Assembly: GCF_017641085.1 (NCBI RefSeq)
Contig: NZ_JAEPPI010000003.1
Span: 820,894-884,893, forward strand
Source: Gracilimonas sp.
GTDB taxonomy: Bacteria > Bacteroidota > Rhodothermia > Balneolales > Balneolaceae
DNA length: 64,000 nucleotides
Reading direction: 5' to 3'
The notes beneath the pieces are model-generated. The model was given only the letters and a program-made list of their open reading frames with translations, had not been told where the DNA came from and ran no database searches. Made by a program: the position numbers and the translations under genes. Numbering within the stretch: the first letter of the stretch is position 1; the number at the start of each line of letters is the position of its first letter. Positions 17,740-27,015 of the stretch are shown piece by piece.

Positions 17740-18353
17740 AATTCTATTTCCTTCGCTAAAAGCTCTCTTAATTTTATCATGCCGTCTCTCATTCGTGTTT
17801 TAACAGTACCGAGAGGGATGTCGTATTCGTCTGCGATTTCACTTTGGCTCATCCCGTTAAAATAAGCCACTTGTAATACCTTCCTTTGTTTGTCAGATAT
17901 TTGGTCCAACGCATCCCGCAATTTTTTTGCGCGATCGGTTAATATGGTGTTTTCCAACGGATCTGTTTCATCTGAATACAGCGGATAAAAAACGTCCTCA
18001 TTATCCAGGCTGGTTGATTGTTTCTTCTGTTCCTTATAAACCTTGGACCGTAACCGGTCTATCGATTTATTTCGGGTTAAGGAAACAATCCAGGTGTACA
18101 CAGTTCCTCGTTCCAAATCAAACTGTTCAGCTTTTTCCCAGATCTGTGTAAACACTTCCTGAAGCGTATCTTCCGCTTCCTCTCTTTTTTTGAGGATGGA
18201 TAGAATCAGGCCAAACAACAGTCTGTTATATTGATCATACAATTCGGAGAGGGCAGAAGCGTCCCGCGCCTTAATGCGAGCCATAATGTCCCGGTCCCTT
18301 TCCTCGTCCTTTGTAAGGACTTTACCAATCGTAGATAAAATAAAAAATAGCAT
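17736..18353 (-). CDS. ECF RNA polymerase sigma factor (SigK-like)
   Basis: A 205-residue group 4 sigma factor. Region 2 (about 25-95) includes LYDQYNRLLFGLILSIL, EDTLQEVFTQIWEKA and the -10-reading segment VYTWIVSLTRNKSIDRLRS. Region 4 (about 140-200) includes QRKVLQVAYFNGMSQSEIADEYDIPLGTVKTRMRDGMIKL. It is coupled to the RskA-like anti-sigma gene, as in SigK/RskA pairs. The first about 12 residues (LFFILSTIGKVL) are unlike a sigma N-terminus; a start further in (near LTKDEERD, or Met 24) is possible, though region 1.2/2.1 would be shortened by the latter. Confidence 0.94.
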   Translation of the reverse strand: MLFFILSTIGKVLTKDEERDRDIMARIKARDASALSELYDQYNRLLFGLILSILKKREEAEDTLQEVFTQIWEKAEQFDLERGTVYTWIVSLTRNKSIDRLRSKVYKEQKKQSTSLDNEDVFYPLYSDETDPLENTILTDRAKKLRDALDQISDKQRKVLQVAYFNGMSQSEIADEYDIPLGTVKTRMRDGMIKLRELLAKEIEL

Positions 18354-18414
18354 AAATGTCTGATGTGATTATATACGCAGGCCGTTCAACATTGGATTGA
18401 CATCCTGATAAAAT

Positions 18415-18426
18415 TATGAGGTAAAT
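18415..18426 (-). promoter_or_regulatory. Candidate promoter element of the ECF sigma gene
   Basis: The minus strand reads ATTTACCTCATA, 62 bases before the sigma start and nearly identical to the element 64 bases before the CHRD gene (16824-16835). If it is the recognition site of this sigma factor, the gene is autoregulated. A GTCAA lies downstream of both copies but at different spacing, which weakens a simple -35/-10 reading. Confidence 0.35.
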
Positions 18427-18444
18427 AAAAGGAAAAACTGATCA

Positions 18445-20475
18445 TTAACCCAAAGCTTTCTTCATTTTTTTCGGATTGTTGATGGGTTGATCGCAGGCGA
18501 AATTCCTGCATATATATAACGTAGGCTCATCATCCAGTCTTTTTTGGGAAGCCACATAGTCCACAATTTCAGCCACCGATTCCTGATGCTCATCAGTAAC
18601 CCAATGCAGTACTTTGAAAGGGGTGAACCGGTTTCTGAGCAGCTCAAATACTTCCTGGAGTTCAGAAAACTCGCCACGCAGTGTTATCTCTTTTGCTTCT
18701 GCATGTAAGAACTGAATGGCCTGCATGCTGTGACAAATACTTGCCCCCGATCGGATTAAATCAGCGGAGAAAGCCCGGCCGATCTTATCTGCATAATCTT
18801 CCAGCGTAGTGTTTCCGGTAAGCCTGCTTAAACGGATCAGGTTCGTCATGGCTACTGAGTTAGAGGAAGGCATAGCACCATCGAAAATTTGTTTCTGTCG
18901 CCCATAAACCTGGTCCTCATCCGCAATGCTGAAATAGAATCCGCCTTTATCCTCATCCCAGAACTGCTCAATGAATTGATCATTCAGCTGCACGGCTTTT
19001 TTGAGGTATTCCGGCCTTCCGGTAGATTCATACAGCTCAATCAGCCCCCAGGTCAGGAAGGCGTAATCATCGCCCATAGCATCAATAGCGGCGTCGCCGT
19101 CATTGTAACGATGCAGCAGTTTGTCACTTTCTTTGAGATTTTCTTTGATGAACTGAAAGGCATTTTCGGCGAGGCGGGTAAATCGTTCTTCACCAAAAGC
19201 GAAACCGGCCTTTGCCAAAGCGGCTATCATAAGCCCATTCCAGTCGGTAAGGATTTTATCATCGAGCAGGGGATGTACCCGGTCTTCCCGTTGCTCAAAA
19301 AGCGAGGTTCTTATTTCTTCAAATCGAGATTGCTGCTCAGTATTTAATACTGCATTCAGGTGAGGGATATTCTTTCCGGTTCGCTGTTTGGTGGCTTCAT
19401 CCTCAAAGTTTCCTTCTTCGGTGATATTGAAAAGGTCCATAAACTGAGAGGCATCATCAGAAAGCAGGGATTCGATTTCACTTTTCTCCCACACATAGAA
19501 TTTTCCTTCTTCACCTTCACTGTCGGCATCTTCAGCGGAGTAAAACCCACCTTCGGGATGGAGCAAGTCGCGTTCCACGTATTCGGCAATCTCATAAACT
19601 GTTTGTTTGAAAAGCGGGTTTTGAGTGGCTTGCCATCCTTCCGTATAAGCCATCATAAGCAGGGCCTGATCGTACAGCATTTTCTCAAAGTGAGGGAGCA
19701 GCCATTCCTGATCGGTGGAGTACCGATGAAATCCAAAACCGATGTGATCCCAGATCCCGCCCAGGCGCATTTTCTCAAGGGTATCCGTCACCATATGCAG
19801 GAACCGGTCTTCTCCGGTCAGCTTCCACTGCCGAAGCATAAACATCAGGTTGTGGGGACTGGGAAATTTCGGTGCCGATCCAAAGCCGCCATGTTCGCCA
19901 TCATATCGTTGAGCTAACTGCTCGGCCGCAAAGTCGGTGGCTTCGGTTCCGGGGAATTTTCCACTTTCAAACTCCTGCGATCGGGTAAATCCTTCCCGGA
20001 TTTTAGCCGTGGCTTTCTCCACTCTTTTGGGCTCATTCTTCCACATACCCTTCACTCCCGGAATAAGCTGACGGAGGCCAATTCTGTCGTATCGTGCTTC
20101 TTTTGGGATATAGGTGCCGGCGAAAAAGGGTTCTTTATCAGGCGTCATAATGATTGTCAAAGGCCAGCCGCCTTGACCGGTAAGCATCTGGCACACCGTC
20201 ATATAGGTGCTGTCAATATCCGGCCGTTCTTCCCGGTCCACTTTCACATTAATGAACGCCTCGTTCATGAGCTCGGCTATGTCCGGGTCTTCAAAACTCT
20301 CGTGAGCCATTACGTGGCACCAGTGGCAGGTGGCATACCCGATGGAGAGGAAGATCGGCTTATTCTCTTCGTTGGCTTTTTGGAAGGCTTCCTCACCCCA
20401 GGGATACCAATCCACAGGATTTTCGGCGTGTTGTTTCAGGTACGGGCTTTTCTCGTCTTTGAGTTTATTCGGCAT
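18445..20475 (-). CDS. DUF255 thioredoxin-fold protein (YyaL/SPATA20-like)
   Basis: A protein of about 676 residues. The N-terminal thioredoxin-like domain (DUF255) has the family opening [20 protein letters not shown] and a CHWCH redox motif (C50, C53 from the chosen start). The rest is an alpha/alpha-barrel related to N-acylglucosamine 2-epimerase/glycoside hydrolase folds ([48 protein letters not shown]). The biochemical role is not established; human SPATA20 is a relative. I chose the Met of [11 protein letters not shown] because family members begin there; an in-frame Met at 20508 would add 11 residues inside mgsA. The chosen start overlaps the end of mgsA by 11 bases, so the two are probably co-translated. 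Confidence 0.93.
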   Translation of the reverse strand: MPNKLKDEKSPYLKQHAENPVDWYPWGEEAFQKANEENKPIFLSIGYATCHWCHVMAHESFEDPDIAELMNEAFINVKVDREERPDIDSTYMTVCQMLTGQGGWPLTIIMTPDKEPFFAGTYIPKEARYDRIGLRQLIPGVKGMWKNEPKRVEKATAKIREGFTRSQEFESGKFPGTEATDFAAEQLAQRYDGEHGGFGSAPKFPSPHNLMFMLRQWKLTGEDRFLHMVTDTLEKMRLGGIWDHIGFGFHRYSTDQEWLLPHFEKMLYDQALLMMAYTEGWQATQNPLFKQTVYEIAEYVERDLLHPEGGFYSAEDADSEGEEGKFYVWEKSEIESLLSDDASQFMDLFNITEEGNFEDEATKQRTGKNIPHLNAVLNTEQQSRFEEIRTSLFEQREDRVHPLLDDKILTDWNGLMIAALAKAGFAFGEERFTRLAENAFQFIKENLKESDKLLHRYNDGDAAIDAMGDDYAFLTWGLIELYESTGRPEYLKKAVQLNDQFIEQFWDEDKGGFYFSIADEDQVYGRQKQIFDGAMPSSNSVAMTNLIRLSRLTGNTTLEDYADKIGRAFSADLIRSGASICHSMQAIQFLHAEAKEITLRGEFSELQEVFELLRNRFTPFKVLHWVTDEHQESVAEIVDYVASQKRLDDEPTLYICRNFACDQPINNPKKMKKALG

Positions 20476-20956
20476 GGTAATCTTTTTTGAATCGCTGACT
20501 GTAGTCAACGATAAATCGATCGTATTTCGTTTTCATTAGGGGTGAAGTGATAAGGAAGTCAGCTGAAGATCGGTTACAGGCCATCGGGATGTTATATACA
20601 ATACTGATGCGCTGGAGGGCCTTTACATCCACATCGTGCGGTTGGGCCTGCAGCGGGTCCCAGAAAAAGATCATGACATCAATTTCATTCTGAACGATGG
20701 CAGTACCAATCTGAAGGTCGCCCCCGAGAGGGCCACTTTTAAAAGTAAAAACCGGCAGGTCTAATTTATCAGAGACCAGCGAACCGGTAGTTCCGGTACC
20801 AAACAGGTTATGTTCGGAAAGGTGATCACGGTTGTATTCGGCCCAGTCCAGTAAATCTGCTTTGCGGTGATCGTGAGCAATCAGCGCAATATTTTTTTTG
20901 GGTTTCATGGGTTGAACGCTATCCGCAATGGATGGATGTAATTGCTTTGCAGACAT
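20465..20956 (-). CDS. mgsA: Methylglyoxal synthase
   Basis: Converts dihydroxyacetone phosphate to methylglyoxal and phosphate, a bypass of lower glycolysis when phosphate is scarce or sugar phosphates build up. The 163-residue protein carries the family motifs: [10 protein letters not shown] (His 28, matching the catalytic-site His of E. coli MgsA), [17 protein letters not shown] with the catalytic Asp 80, and [18 protein letters not shown] with Asp 100 and His 107. It lies directly upstream of the DUF255 gene and overlaps it. The first 20 residues are longer than in E. coli and look like a linker. The identification is firm. Confidence 0.96.
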   Translation of the reverse strand: MSAKQLHPSIADSVQPMKPKKNIALIAHDHRKADLLDWAEYNRDHLSEHNLFGTGTTGSLVSDKLDLPVFTFKSGPLGGDLQIGTAIVQNEIDVMIFFWDPLQAQPHDVDVKALQRISIVYNIPMACNRSSADFLITSPLMKTKYDRFIVDYSQRFKKDYHAE

Positions 20957-21252
20957 AAGAAGATGTTGAGTTGAGTGAGTAACAATTACTCAAAGATGCG
21001 AAGTGACAGGCAATTATAAAAACGGTTTAGGTGGGGAAGGAGGGTGGAAACGATTTTAATTTTTTGAATCTTGTTGCTAAGCCTCGGTTTAGCTAAGCAT
21101 TACCGGATGCTCCAGCTTCACCAAGTAAAAAATGCGGCAGAATCAGAAAAGGAAGCAAGAGCTTCCGGGAGGGCATCACGAAGGTAGACCTTTTTTGCGA
21201 GGTTAAACAAGTTTCCATTACATCTCGTCTGCGCCCAATTCAAAACACCTTT
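20957..21252. other. Intergenic region with small hairpins, 296 bp
   Basis: No gene was found. It holds a small perfect hairpin GGAAGC-AAGA-GCTTCC (21151-21166) and a weaker GCTAA/TTAGC one near 21078. These could be remnants of a mobile or structured element next to the toxin-antitoxin pair, but nothing specific is recognised. Confidence 0.35.
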
Positions 21253-21552
21253 TTATGCCTGAGCAGCCTTAATTGGAGTAATTTCTTTGCTTGGACGATG
21301 TGAGGATAAATCATGCATAGCCTGTAAATTTAACCAAAATTCAGGGGAGGTATTTAACGCTTTCGATAGTAGCCAAGCTGTATCCGAAGATATGCCTCTT
21401 TTTCCCCGAACAATTTCATTAATTCGTTGGATGGGAACACCCAGATGGTCAGCTAATTCCTTCTGCGTTAATTCCATCGGTTCCAAGTACTCTCTCAGTA
21501 AAATTGTACCGGGATGTGTGGTTGTTCTGTTTTGTGGAATCATGGGCTTCAC
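21253..21552 (-). CDS. higA: HigA-type antitoxin
   Basis: A 99-residue helix-turn-helix (XRE) protein with the HigA/VapI pattern: HPGTILLREYLEPM, then the HTH (LTQKELADHLGVPIQRINEIVRG, about 27-50), then TAWLLSKALNTSPEFWLNLQ. It should neutralise the adjacent HigB toxin and repress the shared promoter. It lies six bases downstream of the toxin gene, the typical toxin-first higBA order. Confidence 0.95.
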   Translation of the reverse strand: MKPMIPQNRTTTHPGTILLREYLEPMELTQKELADHLGVPIQRINEIVRGKRGISSDTAWLLSKALNTSPEFWLNLQAMHDLSSHRPSKEITPIKAAQA

Positions 21553-21558
21553 CTTTTT

Positions 21559-21849
21559 CTAATGATAATCGACAATGGCTACATCAAAAGCACTGGAATC
21601 TTCCCAACGAAAAACGATTCTCCATTGGGCATTAATTCGAATACTGTAATATCCTTTATACTCTCCGCGTAATGCTTCTAATCTGTTACCCGGAGGTGAT
21701 CGTAAATCATCTAAAGAGGTAGCCGCATTCAGTATATCCAGTTTGTAAATGGATGAATCAAGGATTTGAGCAGGCAACTTTCGAACTTTACTGCTCGAAT
21801 TTCCATGAAACAGATCTGATGTTGCTTTATCTCCAAATGATTTGATCAT
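21559..21849 (-). CDS. higB: HigB-type toxin (RelE/ParE superfamily)
   Basis: A 96-residue toxin expected to be a ribosome-dependent mRNA interferase. Family features seen: the opening IKSFGDKATSDLFHG, the middle LRSPPGNRLEALRGEYKGYYSIRIN and the end QWRIVFRWEDSSAFDVAIVDYH, the last of which matches the HigB C-terminus including its conserved Arg, Trp and His. The toxin gene comes first in the operon, followed by higA. The size and all motifs look intact, so the pair is probably functional. Confidence 0.94.
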   Translation of the reverse strand: MIKSFGDKATSDLFHGNSSSKVRKLPAQILDSSIYKLDILNAATSLDDLRSPPGNRLEALRGEYKGYYSIRINAQWRIVFRWEDSSAFDVAIVDYH

Positions 21850-22040
21850 TCTTTAAATTAATGGATTAACGGTATCCATGCAACGAAATTGATTTGTGAA
21901 GGCATACCAAATTATTATAGCAATGAAGCTACCTTATTCGTCTTTAAAAGAGGGGCAGCTATTGTTCAAGTAGTTGTTCTTTTCCCGATTTAGTGTCGAT
22001 ATAAAAAGATTAATCAACACCGAAGCTCTCCGTCTCAAAA

Positions 22041-23888
22041 CTAAATAACCAGTCGCATCGGAGGGCGCTCCAGGCGGATCTGCTTCACCTTGAATTCTTC
22101 GTCGTCAAAGCCTTTGAGCTCTTTCATGCTTTCTTTCACGAAGAAGGTATCGGAGTGTTTGTCAAGATACAGTTGCACGTCGGGGTGATTGAAGACCGCT
22201 TCCGAAACCATAATCTCTTTTTCAGAGGCAATATCCACCAGGCGGGAGGCTATGTTGACCGTAGTTCCAAAATAGTCGATGCGTCCGTTCAGGTTTACGG
22301 CCGTGCAATCCCCAAAGTGGACACCGGCCTTGATTTTGAAGGCATCGCCCATAGAGGTGGAGGTCGTAAATATCTGCTGGATGCGCTGTACGGCTTTAAG
22401 AGCTGAAACCGGCTCCCAAAAAACAGCCATCACCGAATCCCCGATGGTCTTTACAATACCGCCGCGTTCCTCGGCTACAATCTGTTGTATAATCTTAAAA
22501 TGCCCCATCACTCGACCAATCGCTGATTCATCGCCTTCCTGTACATAGAGTTCGGTAGAATTCATTAAATCCGTAAACAACATGGTTACTTCCGAAGCCT
22601 TCACCTTGCTCGTTTCTTTCAGGGTTTCGCGGGAGAATAATTCTCTGAAATCGTGAGAGGAACTGACTTCGCTGGCATAAATGGCTTCTTCTTTCCAATT
22701 CATCTTATCAATAAAACAGACGGCCTTTTCGGAGGAACGGTTACTGATAATGAGGTTGGGGTTTGTGGAAATGGTGATTTCCTGTCCGTCCAGTTCCTCA
22801 TCCGTAATAAATATGGTGATATTGTCGGTTCCTTCTTCCCGCACGTGCAAAATCAGGTGGCCTTCATGGTTATGGGTCCGGAACAGGTAGGTGCCTTCTT
22901 CCAGTTGTATTTGGGGATACCTTTCGCTCCCTATATCAATACTTTGCTGGGTTACACGGTGCGGTTTGGATTGAGGTCCACCCAGAGAATACTTTTTATC
23001 GGTGATTTTACGGATCAGCGGATGGGGAGTAAACACCAGGTGGGTATTCCGGTTAAAGTCCATCATGTAATCGGATTCACAGTCGTTGCAATACAGATGA
23101 ACCCGGGCTTCCCGCATCTTGCGAAAGGTATGCTTGGGCGATTTACATTTTGGGCAACATACATCCCAGCTGAAATCCAGTAAATCCAGTTTAGCAGCAT
23201 GGAGGAAAACATTCAGTACGGAATATTTTTTCTCTCCCCAATACTCGGCAAGGGAGTAGGGGTGAATGCGTTCCAGCTCTTCATCATCGGCAAGCTGGAT
23301 GAGATCAAACAAGCGGTTTACAATCCGCTTACGCTTGCTGTTTTCAATTAGCTGGGCTTTAATCGTTTTGATTTTACGCTCAGCACCACGGACTAGTTTT
23401 TTGGGTTTTGAAATTTCGTAGGGTCTCAGGCTCTTGGAGATACTTTCATCAACCTGTTGCAGATACTTGGCTAAACGACGCTTAATTATATATTCGACGT
23501 ATGCTTTTATGATAAAGGAAAACAGGGGATTGGTAGGCTGAACCCAAATCTTGATACTGACCCGTGTTTCATCATCCAGAGAAATAAATTCAGTTGAAAA
23601 CCGGAGTTCCTTCAGGATTCCAAGTTTATAATGACGGCTCACCCCAAAACGGTAAGGGTACTCCCAGATATAAGGAGTTTGACGCCAGCTTACATACGAT
23701 TTGAGCTTGTTATGACTGAGTTCTAATGAACCTTTGGGGGTGCTTCGGGAAAGAGAGGTTTCGCTGACGGGGGTAGCACCTAAAATTCGGAATATCCGGT
23801 TGGTATCTGAAACGTAAGGCCACAGCTTTGCCGGTGACGCCGACAGGCTAAATTGCCAGTGATAAAATTGCTGTTGTCCTTCTTTCAT
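22041..23888 (-). CDS. Class III adenylate/guanylate cyclase with SRPBCC-like and zinc-ribbon domains
   Basis: A 615-residue cytosolic protein. An N-terminal SRPBCC/START-like domain (about 1-150, with LSASPAKLWPYVSDTNR) is followed by a helical DUF5939-type region. A zinc ribbon follows with C245/C248 and C267/C270, then a beta-rich middle. The C-terminal class III catalytic domain (about 430-605) has metal Asp 440 (FTDLMNST) and Asp 484 (TIGDSVM), and purine-site Lys 480 and Asp 538 (RIDYFGTTVN), a pair that predicts ATP over GTP. Asn 545 and Arg 549 match the transition-state pair. It should make cAMP in response to a hydrophobic ligand, but the ligand is unknown. No cAMP receptor gene is adjacent. 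Confidence 0.92.
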   Translation of the reverse strand: MKEGQQQFYHWQFSLSASPAKLWPYVSDTNRIFRILGATPVSETSLSRSTPKGSLELSHNKLKSYVSWRQTPYIWEYPYRFGVSRHYKLGILKELRFSTEFISLDDETRVSIKIWVQPTNPLFSFIIKAYVEYIIKRRLAKYLQQVDESISKSLRPYEISKPKKLVRGAERKIKTIKAQLIENSKRKRIVNRLFDLIQLADDEELERIHPYSLAEYWGEKKYSVLNVFLHAAKLDLLDFSWDVCCPKCKSPKHTFRKMREARVHLYCNDCESDYMMDFNRNTHLVFTPHPLIRKITDKKYSLGGPQSKPHRVTQQSIDIGSERYPQIQLEEGTYLFRTHNHEGHLILHVREEGTDNITIFITDEELDGQEITISTNPNLIISNRSSEKAVCFIDKMNWKEEAIYASEVSSSHDFRELFSRETLKETSKVKASEVTMLFTDLMNSTELYVQEGDESAIGRVMGHFKIIQQIVAEERGGIVKTIGDSVMAVFWEPVSALKAVQRIQQIFTTSTSMGDAFKIKAGVHFGDCTAVNLNGRIDYFGTTVNIASRLVDIASEKEIMVSEAVFNHPDVQLYLDKHSDTFFVKESMKELKGFDDEEFKVKQIRLERPPMRLVI

Positions 23889-24013
23889 TTAACTAACCGA
23901 ATAACTCTATTAATATAAAGGTTCGAAACTTGATGAATGAACCCGTATCTTTATCGTTACTAAATAGAGTTTCTGTTAAGTTAAATGTTACAAAATTTTA
24001 ATAGACAATAATA

Positions 24014-24445
24014 ATGGCAAAAGAACGAACACTGACTATTCTCAAACCCGATTGCGTACGAAAAGGACTGATCGGAGAAGTGACAAAACGAATTCAAGAG
24101 GCCGGATTTTCTATCCTGGCAATGAAAATGACACGGCTTACCAAAGATACAGCCGGCGGTTTCTACGCGGTTCATAAAGAGCGACCTTTTTATGATGAGC
24201 TTTGCGAATTCATGAGCAGCGGCGCTTGTGTGCCAATGATCCTCGAAAAAGAAAACGCAATTGCTGACTTCCGCGAATTGATTGGTGCTACCAATCCTGC
24301 TGAAGCTGATGAAGGTACCATCCGTGCCGACTTCGCTGACAGCGTTGGAGAAAACATCATTCACGGATCCGACTCTGTAGAGAACGGAAAAATTGAAGCC
24401 GCTTACTTCTTCGCTGAATCTGAAGTGGTAGCAAATCAGGCTTAA
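24014..24445 (+). CDS. ndk: Nucleoside diphosphate kinase
   Basis: Transfers the gamma-phosphate from ATP to other nucleoside diphosphates through a phosphohistidine. It is 143 residues, the standard length. The opening [15 protein letters not shown] is typical and the catalytic His 117 is in NIIHGSDS. It is divergent from the cyclase gene and ends at a terminator, so it is probably monocistronic. Confidence 0.98.
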   Translation: MAKERTLTILKPDCVRKGLIGEVTKRIQEAGFSILAMKMTRLTKDTAGGFYAVHKERPFYDELCEFMSSGACVPMILEKENAIADFRELIGATNPAEADEGTIRADFADSVGENIIHGSDSVENGKIEAAYFFAESEVVANQA

Positions 24446-24471
24446 TTAATTCCTGCATTCATACTACATTC

Positions 24472-24502
24472 AAGCCTCTCAGGTTTTCTGTGAGGCTTTT
24501 TT
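24472..24502 (+). terminator. Rho-independent terminator of ndk
   Basis: AAGCCTCTCAG pairs with CTGTGAGGCTT (one mismatch) around a GTTTT loop and runs into six T, 27 bases after ndk. Confidence 0.88.
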
Positions 24503-24523
24503 ATTTATAAATACATTCTACCA

Positions 24524-25744
24524 ATGAGAAATAGCTGCTTTTTGATTTTACTAAGCCTGATTTTGCTAGGTTGTTCTTCCCAACACCCGCAAACGGTCAG
24601 TGCCGTGAAAACCGGTGCCGAAGTGTTACTGGATGAACACCTGACTGAGTTAGGGGGGGAGAGAATCGGGTTGGTGATGAACCCGACTTCCCGGGTTGAT
24701 GGCATTCATATGGTGGATACCCTGTTGAGCCTTGGGGTGAATGTCACCGCTTTATTTGCCGCCGAACATGGTTTCCGCGGAGAAGCCGGTGCGGGTGAAC
24801 AAATAAAGGACGGAGTAGATCAGGAGACCGGGTTGCCGGTGTTTTCGCTGTACGGTTCTACCAAAAAACCAACCCCTGAAATGCTGCAAGGTGTTGATCT
24901 TTTGTTATTTGATTTGCCCGACATGGGCGTTCGGTTCTACACCTACAACTCTACGATGGGCTTGGTAATGGAGGCCGTGGCCGAGCATAATAAAGAGCTG
25001 TGGATTCTGGACCGTCCCAATCCTTTAGGAGGAAATTATGTGGCCGGATGGATTCTTCGGGAAGAGTATAAATCTTTCGTGGGCTCATATCCAATGCCGA
25101 TTGCTTATGGGATGACGATGGGGGAAATAGCTCGAATGGCAGTGGGAGAGCAGTGGCTGGATTTACCTGCCGAGCCAAACTACAAAGTAATAAAAACATC
25201 CGGCTGGGAGCGTGATATGCGCTGGCCCGATACCGGATTGCCATGGATTGCCCCTTCTCCAAACCTGCCTGCTTTTGAGCACGCATTTGTTTACCCCGGC
25301 ACGGTAATTTTTGAAGGAACAAACCTTTCGGAAGGGCGGGGAACAGCAGACCCGTTTCTCACCATCGGAGCCCCCGGTTTTGATTTCAACCCGAAAGAAC
25401 TCGAGCAGCTGGAGGTAAAACATTCTGTAGGGTTAGACCCGGTAACCTTCACACCTCAATCCATTCCCGGAAAAGCTATACACCCCAAGCATGAAGGGCA
25501 GGAGTGCACCGGAATTCGGATTTCATTCCAGGGGAATTACGATAAAACAGATCCGGTACGATTAGGGCTGGACTTGCTGAAGTTTGCTCAGGCTCACACC
25601 CCCAACTTTGAGATGAAGGCCTTTGCTAATAAACTCTATGGCATTGATCTGAAATCAATCATTGAAAACAAGGAAGAGATCCCTTCCTGGCAAGCCGAGG
25701 TCGAAGCATTCAAAGAGCAACGAACCCCATACCTGTTGTACTGA
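24524..25744 (+). CDS. namZ: Exo-beta-N-acetylmuramidase NamZ-type lipoprotein (DUF1343)
   Basis: A 406-residue lipoprotein (lipobox LLGC, Cys 17). The DUF1343 family was shown in Bacillus subtilis NamZ to release terminal N-acetylmuramic acid from peptidoglycan fragments. Family motifs seen: GLVMNPTSRVDG, FAAEHGFRGEAGAGE (with the conserved Glu-His), SLYGSTKKPTPEML, FDLPDMGVRFYTYNSTM, DRPNPLGG and FEGTNLSEGRGT. The lipid anchor places it in the periplasm, where it could feed cell-wall recycling together with AnmK at 44905. It ends two bases before a convergent rlmB gene. Confidence 0.92.
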   Translation: MRNSCFLILLSLILLGCSSQHPQTVSAVKTGAEVLLDEHLTELGGERIGLVMNPTSRVDGIHMVDTLLSLGVNVTALFAAEHGFRGEAGAGEQIKDGVDQETGLPVFSLYGSTKKPTPEMLQGVDLLLFDLPDMGVRFYTYNSTMGLVMEAVAEHNKELWILDRPNPLGGNYVAGWILREEYKSFVGSYPMPIAYGMTMGEIARMAVGEQWLDLPAEPNYKVIKTSGWERDMRWPDTGLPWIAPSPNLPAFEHAFVYPGTVIFEGTNLSEGRGTADPFLTIGAPGFDFNPKELEQLEVKHSVGLDPVTFTPQSIPGKAIHPKHEGQECTGIRISFQGNYDKTDPVRLGLDLLKFAQAHTPNFEMKAFANKLYGIDLKSIIENKEEIPSWQAEVEAFKEQRTPYLLY

Positions 25745-25746
25745 TG

Positions 25747-26502
25747 TTATGAATCAGTTGCAGGGTTTTGGCGCATCCATTCGTAACTGACAAGAGCAGC
25801 ACTCACCGAGGCATTAAGCGATTCGACATTATTTTGCATGGGGATGTGTATCACCTCATCGCATCGCTTCAGGTTTTCGGGGTGAATTCCTTCGCCCTCA
25901 CTTCCAACCAAAAAAGCCACGGGTTTCTGTAAGTCGGCTTCCCACAATGATTTCTTGCCTGACCCATCCAATCCAACTATAGAAAAGCCGGTTGCGGTAA
26001 GATCTTTAATGCCCTGGTTGATGTCGTGAATTCGGATGACGGGGATTCTACCTGCGGTACCAGCTGAAGTTTTAAATACGGTAGCATTAACCGGCGCCTG
26101 ATTTTGCATCGGAATGATGACGGCATCCATCCCGGCAGCAGCAGCTGAGCGTAATATGGCGCCAAAGTTGTGCGGGTCTTCAATTCCGTGTAAAAGTAAA
26201 ACAGCCGGGTTGTTCGACATGATCAGTGTTTCCACCCAGTCGAAGAAAGGAGTGTATGCTACGGTACTCATTTGAGCAACAAAGCCCTGATCGTTTACCT
26301 TGCCTACAAGGCTGAAAATTTTCGGGCCGGGAACCTTCACCAAAGGGACATCGTTGGTACTTGCAAGCTCAGATATATTTTGGTAGGAAGAAGGCTTGAT
26401 ATTATTCTTGACGTAAATTTTGTCAATTTCTGCTGGTTGATTTTGGAGTGCTTCCTCTACTGGATTACGCCCATAGATGAAAAAGTTTTCTGATTTCGCC
26501 AT
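25747..26502 (-). CDS. rlmB: 23S rRNA 2'-O-methyltransferase (SpoU/TrmH family, RlmB-like)
   Basis: A 251-residue SpoU-family enzyme that methylates a 2'-OH of rRNA, G2251 if it is a true RlmB. The N-terminal substrate-binding domain opens with FIYGRNPVEEALQ. The knotted SPOUT domain carries motif 1 (LHGIEDPHNFGAILRSA), motif 2 (FLVGSEGEGIH) and motif 3 (IPMQNNVESLNASVSAAL). It is convergent with namZ with a two-base gap and divergent from a small membrane protein gene. The exact target base cannot be fixed from sequence alone. Confidence 0.94.
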   Translation of the reverse strand: MAKSENFFIYGRNPVEEALQNQPAEIDKIYVKNNIKPSSYQNISELASTNDVPLVKVPGPKIFSLVGKVNDQGFVAQMSTVAYTPFFDWVETLIMSNNPAVLLLHGIEDPHNFGAILRSAAAAGMDAVIIPMQNQAPVNATVFKTSAGTAGRIPVIRIHDINQGIKDLTATGFSIVGLDGSGKKSLWEADLQKPVAFLVGSEGEGIHPENLKRCDEVIHIPMQNNVESLNASVSAALVSYEWMRQNPATDS

Positions 26503-26578
26503 AAAAAATTTTAAAGTCGTTTTAGTTTCATTATAATAAATGAGTGTCAGAAGACAGGTTAGCTAAAAAATAAAGGAC

Positions 26579-26929
26579 ATGTTTGAAGAAGAGAAACATA
26601 AAAACCCATTAGTTAGCGATGGTTTAGAGCAGTTAAATATAACCAACCGTAAAGCTACAGGCATCTCTGATTTCATGGATCGTGTGCATTCCATAAACGG
26701 ACTGCATTTTGTGTCGGCCATAACTCAGATTTTTTTAGGGACGTCTGTGGTAGCGCTTTCATTAATCAACAGTATTCAGCCATTTTGGTTAGCTACCATT
26801 ATGACGGTGTTTGGAAGTATTACCACCATGGTAGGTTTATATTTCATGTATAGTATTATTACTCACTCAGGTGCATTCGATTCGCTTTTGCATAAAGCTA
26901 TAAAGCGTGTAATAAGCTCGCAAAATTAA
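26579..26929 (+). CDS. Small membrane protein of unknown function
   Basis: A 116-residue protein with a charged N-terminus (about 1-40) and two transmembrane helices (about 43-64 and 70-93) joined by a short loop, then a basic amphipathic tail (LLHKAIKRVI). An AAAGGA ribosome-binding site precedes the start. No family is recognised. It stands alone between rlmB (divergent) and the GDPD gene. Confidence 0.7.
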   Translation: MFEEEKHKNPLVSDGLEQLNITNRKATGISDFMDRVHSINGLHFVSAITQIFLGTSVVALSLINSIQPFWLATIMTVFGSITTMVGLYFMYSIITHSGAFDSLLHKAIKRVISSQN

Positions 26930-27015
26930 TTCATTGTTAATAATTTTTTAACGACAGTAACAACTCACCTTGTTATCATAGGGTAATCTGTGCATTTCAA
27001 AAACCCTCTGCTAAT

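Noticed and set aside
19360-19917. Long open frame (185 codons) opposite the DUF255 gene
   Set aside because: Antisense shadow of a well-supported gene with no motifs or ribosome-binding site.
21190-21230. GTTAAAC resembling an integron attC core site near the toxin-antitoxin pair
   Set aside because: No matching inverse core or paired arms within a usual distance and no integrase; chance match.
22653-23183. Long open frame (176 codons) on the strand opposite the cyclase gene
   Set aside because: No family features, and the opposing frame encodes a clear multidomain cyclase; it is an antisense shadow.
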